Source: Ochrobactrum chromiisoli
Lineage (GTDB): Bacteria > Pseudomonadota > Alphaproteobacteria > Rhizobiales > Rhizobiaceae
Reading direction: 5' to 3'
DNA: 64,000 bases
NCBI RefSeq assembly: GCF_026241335.1
Contig: NZ_JAPHAV010000014.1
Location: 22,038-86,037, forward strand
This document shows positions 63,529 through 64,000 of the stretch, piece by piece. A model generated the notes under the pieces. It made no database searches. It was given only the letters and a program-made list of their open reading frames with translations, and was not told where the DNA came from. The translations under genes and the position numbers were made by a program. Every line of letters begins with the position of its first letter. Within the stretch, counting starts at the first letter, position 1.

Positions 63529-63874
63529 TCGCATTCATTGTCGACCTAAGCTGTCTAGGCACTTATTCAAATCGCCCCAAACAACCCTTTAACCTGATAC
63601 AAAAAGCCAATTATCGTACCTCGGACATCTGTCATGCGGGACCGGTCAAGCCACTTAAATCATTAAAAATCCTCTATCTATTTATTTTCATAAGTATCTT
63701 GCATCACAAACCACCGCATACTCTACGAGATGATATAAAGTAAATAATTTAAAAAAAACTCATGTTCCAGATATTGACACAATCGATATTTAATTAATGA
63801 ACGTCTATTATAATAGATACCCCTATTATTATACTATAAATTTTATATAAGTTATTAAAAAATTGAGGATTAAC
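63529..63874 (+). promoter_or_regulatory. Catalase upstream region
   Basis: 346 AT-rich bases. A perfect 14-bp palindrome TCTATTATAATAGA is at 63804-63817, and a neighbouring ATAG-N6-CTAT word (63813-63826) is close to, but one base shorter than, an OxyR half-site. TTGACA occurs at 63774-63779 without a good -10 at the right distance. GAGG lies 6 nt before the katA ATG. Confidence 0.5.
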
Positions 63875-64000
63875 ATGGCAGACCGTCCGATTATGACGAC
63901 AAGTGCTGGTGCACCGATCCCGGATAACCAGAATTCCCTGACTGCGGGTGAGCGCGGCCCTATTTTGTTGCAGGACTATCAGCTGATCGAAAAGCTGGCA
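63875..64000 (+). CDS. katA: Catalase, N-terminus only
   Basis: Forty-two codons are visible, open to the window end. The sequence ([31 protein letters not shown]) is the conserved N-terminal arm of monofunctional small-subunit haem catalases, which convert hydrogen peroxide to water and oxygen. The catalytic His and haem ligands lie beyond the window. GAGG precedes the ATG by 6 nt. Confidence 0.93.
   Translation, partial: MADRPIMTTSAGAPIPDNQNSLTAGERGPILLQDYQLIEKLA

Noticed and set aside
1..64000. CRISPR array, tRNA or rRNA gene, IS element or complete prophage
   Set aside because: No regularly spaced repeats, tRNA cloverleaf, rRNA sequence or transposase/integrase frame was recognised; only short dispersed repeats are present.

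Overview
The window reads as an alphaproteobacterial replicon of the Brucella/Ochrobactrum group (Rhizobiales). The grounds are moderate GC, rhizobial-type intergenic repeats, an Alr-fold ornithine decarboxylase behind a ~400-nt leader that fits the alphaproteobacterial speF RNA, a clade-3-like katA start, and the style of the polysaccharide genes. The genus is an inference, not proven by a marker gene.

Layout. (1) 1-6992: a first polysaccharide block with a GT2 cut by the window edge, a GT4, a WecG/TagA/CpsF transferase, a DUF6492-like protein, a Wzx-type flippase and a polysaccharide co-polymerase (PCP) without a kinase domain. (2) 6999-17988: housekeeping and accessory genes. These are a GNAT plus ornithine decarboxylase unit, a LysR regulator, a DUF1007/RcnA-like Ni/Co export pair, a small membrane protein plus RimJ/RimL-type GNAT, modABC, trhO and a phage-type muramidase. 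(3) 18001-46255: a large exopolysaccharide locus built from alternating strand blocks. It holds a sugar-modification module (PIG-L, RfbF-like nucleotidyltransferase, C-methyltransferase, RfbC-type epimerase, SDR, DUF4910, DUF4038, class-III PLP enzyme), GT2/GT4 enzymes, a pyruvyl transferase, a second flippase, a WecA/MraY-type initiator, a Wzy-like membrane protein, a WcaF-like acetyltransferase, gmd-fcl for GDP-L-fucose, an OPX protein and a Wzc/ExoP-like PCP with a degenerate tyrosine-kinase domain. (4) 46360-49904: three regulators, namely a LuxR protein with a receiver lacking its phospho-acceptor Asp, a Crp/Fnr protein and a CSS-EAL c-di-GMP phosphodiesterase. (5) 50236-61231: the N-acetylglutaminylglutamine amide (NAGGN) osmoprotectant trio (M42 peptidase, amidotransferase, synthetase), split by a complete peptide-type ABC transporter and a GntR/FadR regulator. 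(6) 61614-64000: a Tat-exported metallophosphoesterase, a composite repeat and the start of a catalase.

How they work together. Blocks 1 and 3 provide lipid-linked initiation, GDP-fucose and modified-sugar supply, glycosyl transfer, flipping, polymerisation and export of one or two surface polysaccharides, flanked by regulators typical of sessile/motile control. The NAGGN block suggests synthesis, turnover and possibly re-uptake of a compatible dipeptide, and the window ends in oxidative-stress defence. Several short inverted repeats, two strong terminators, a candidate operator at modA and three copies of a ~65-100-nt repeat family lie between genes.

The most promising candidates for undescribed biology are the sugar-modification module with its DUF4910/DUF4038/PLP-enzyme core and no obvious NDP-hexose 4,6-dehydratase of its own, and the ABC transporter embedded in the NAGGN trio.
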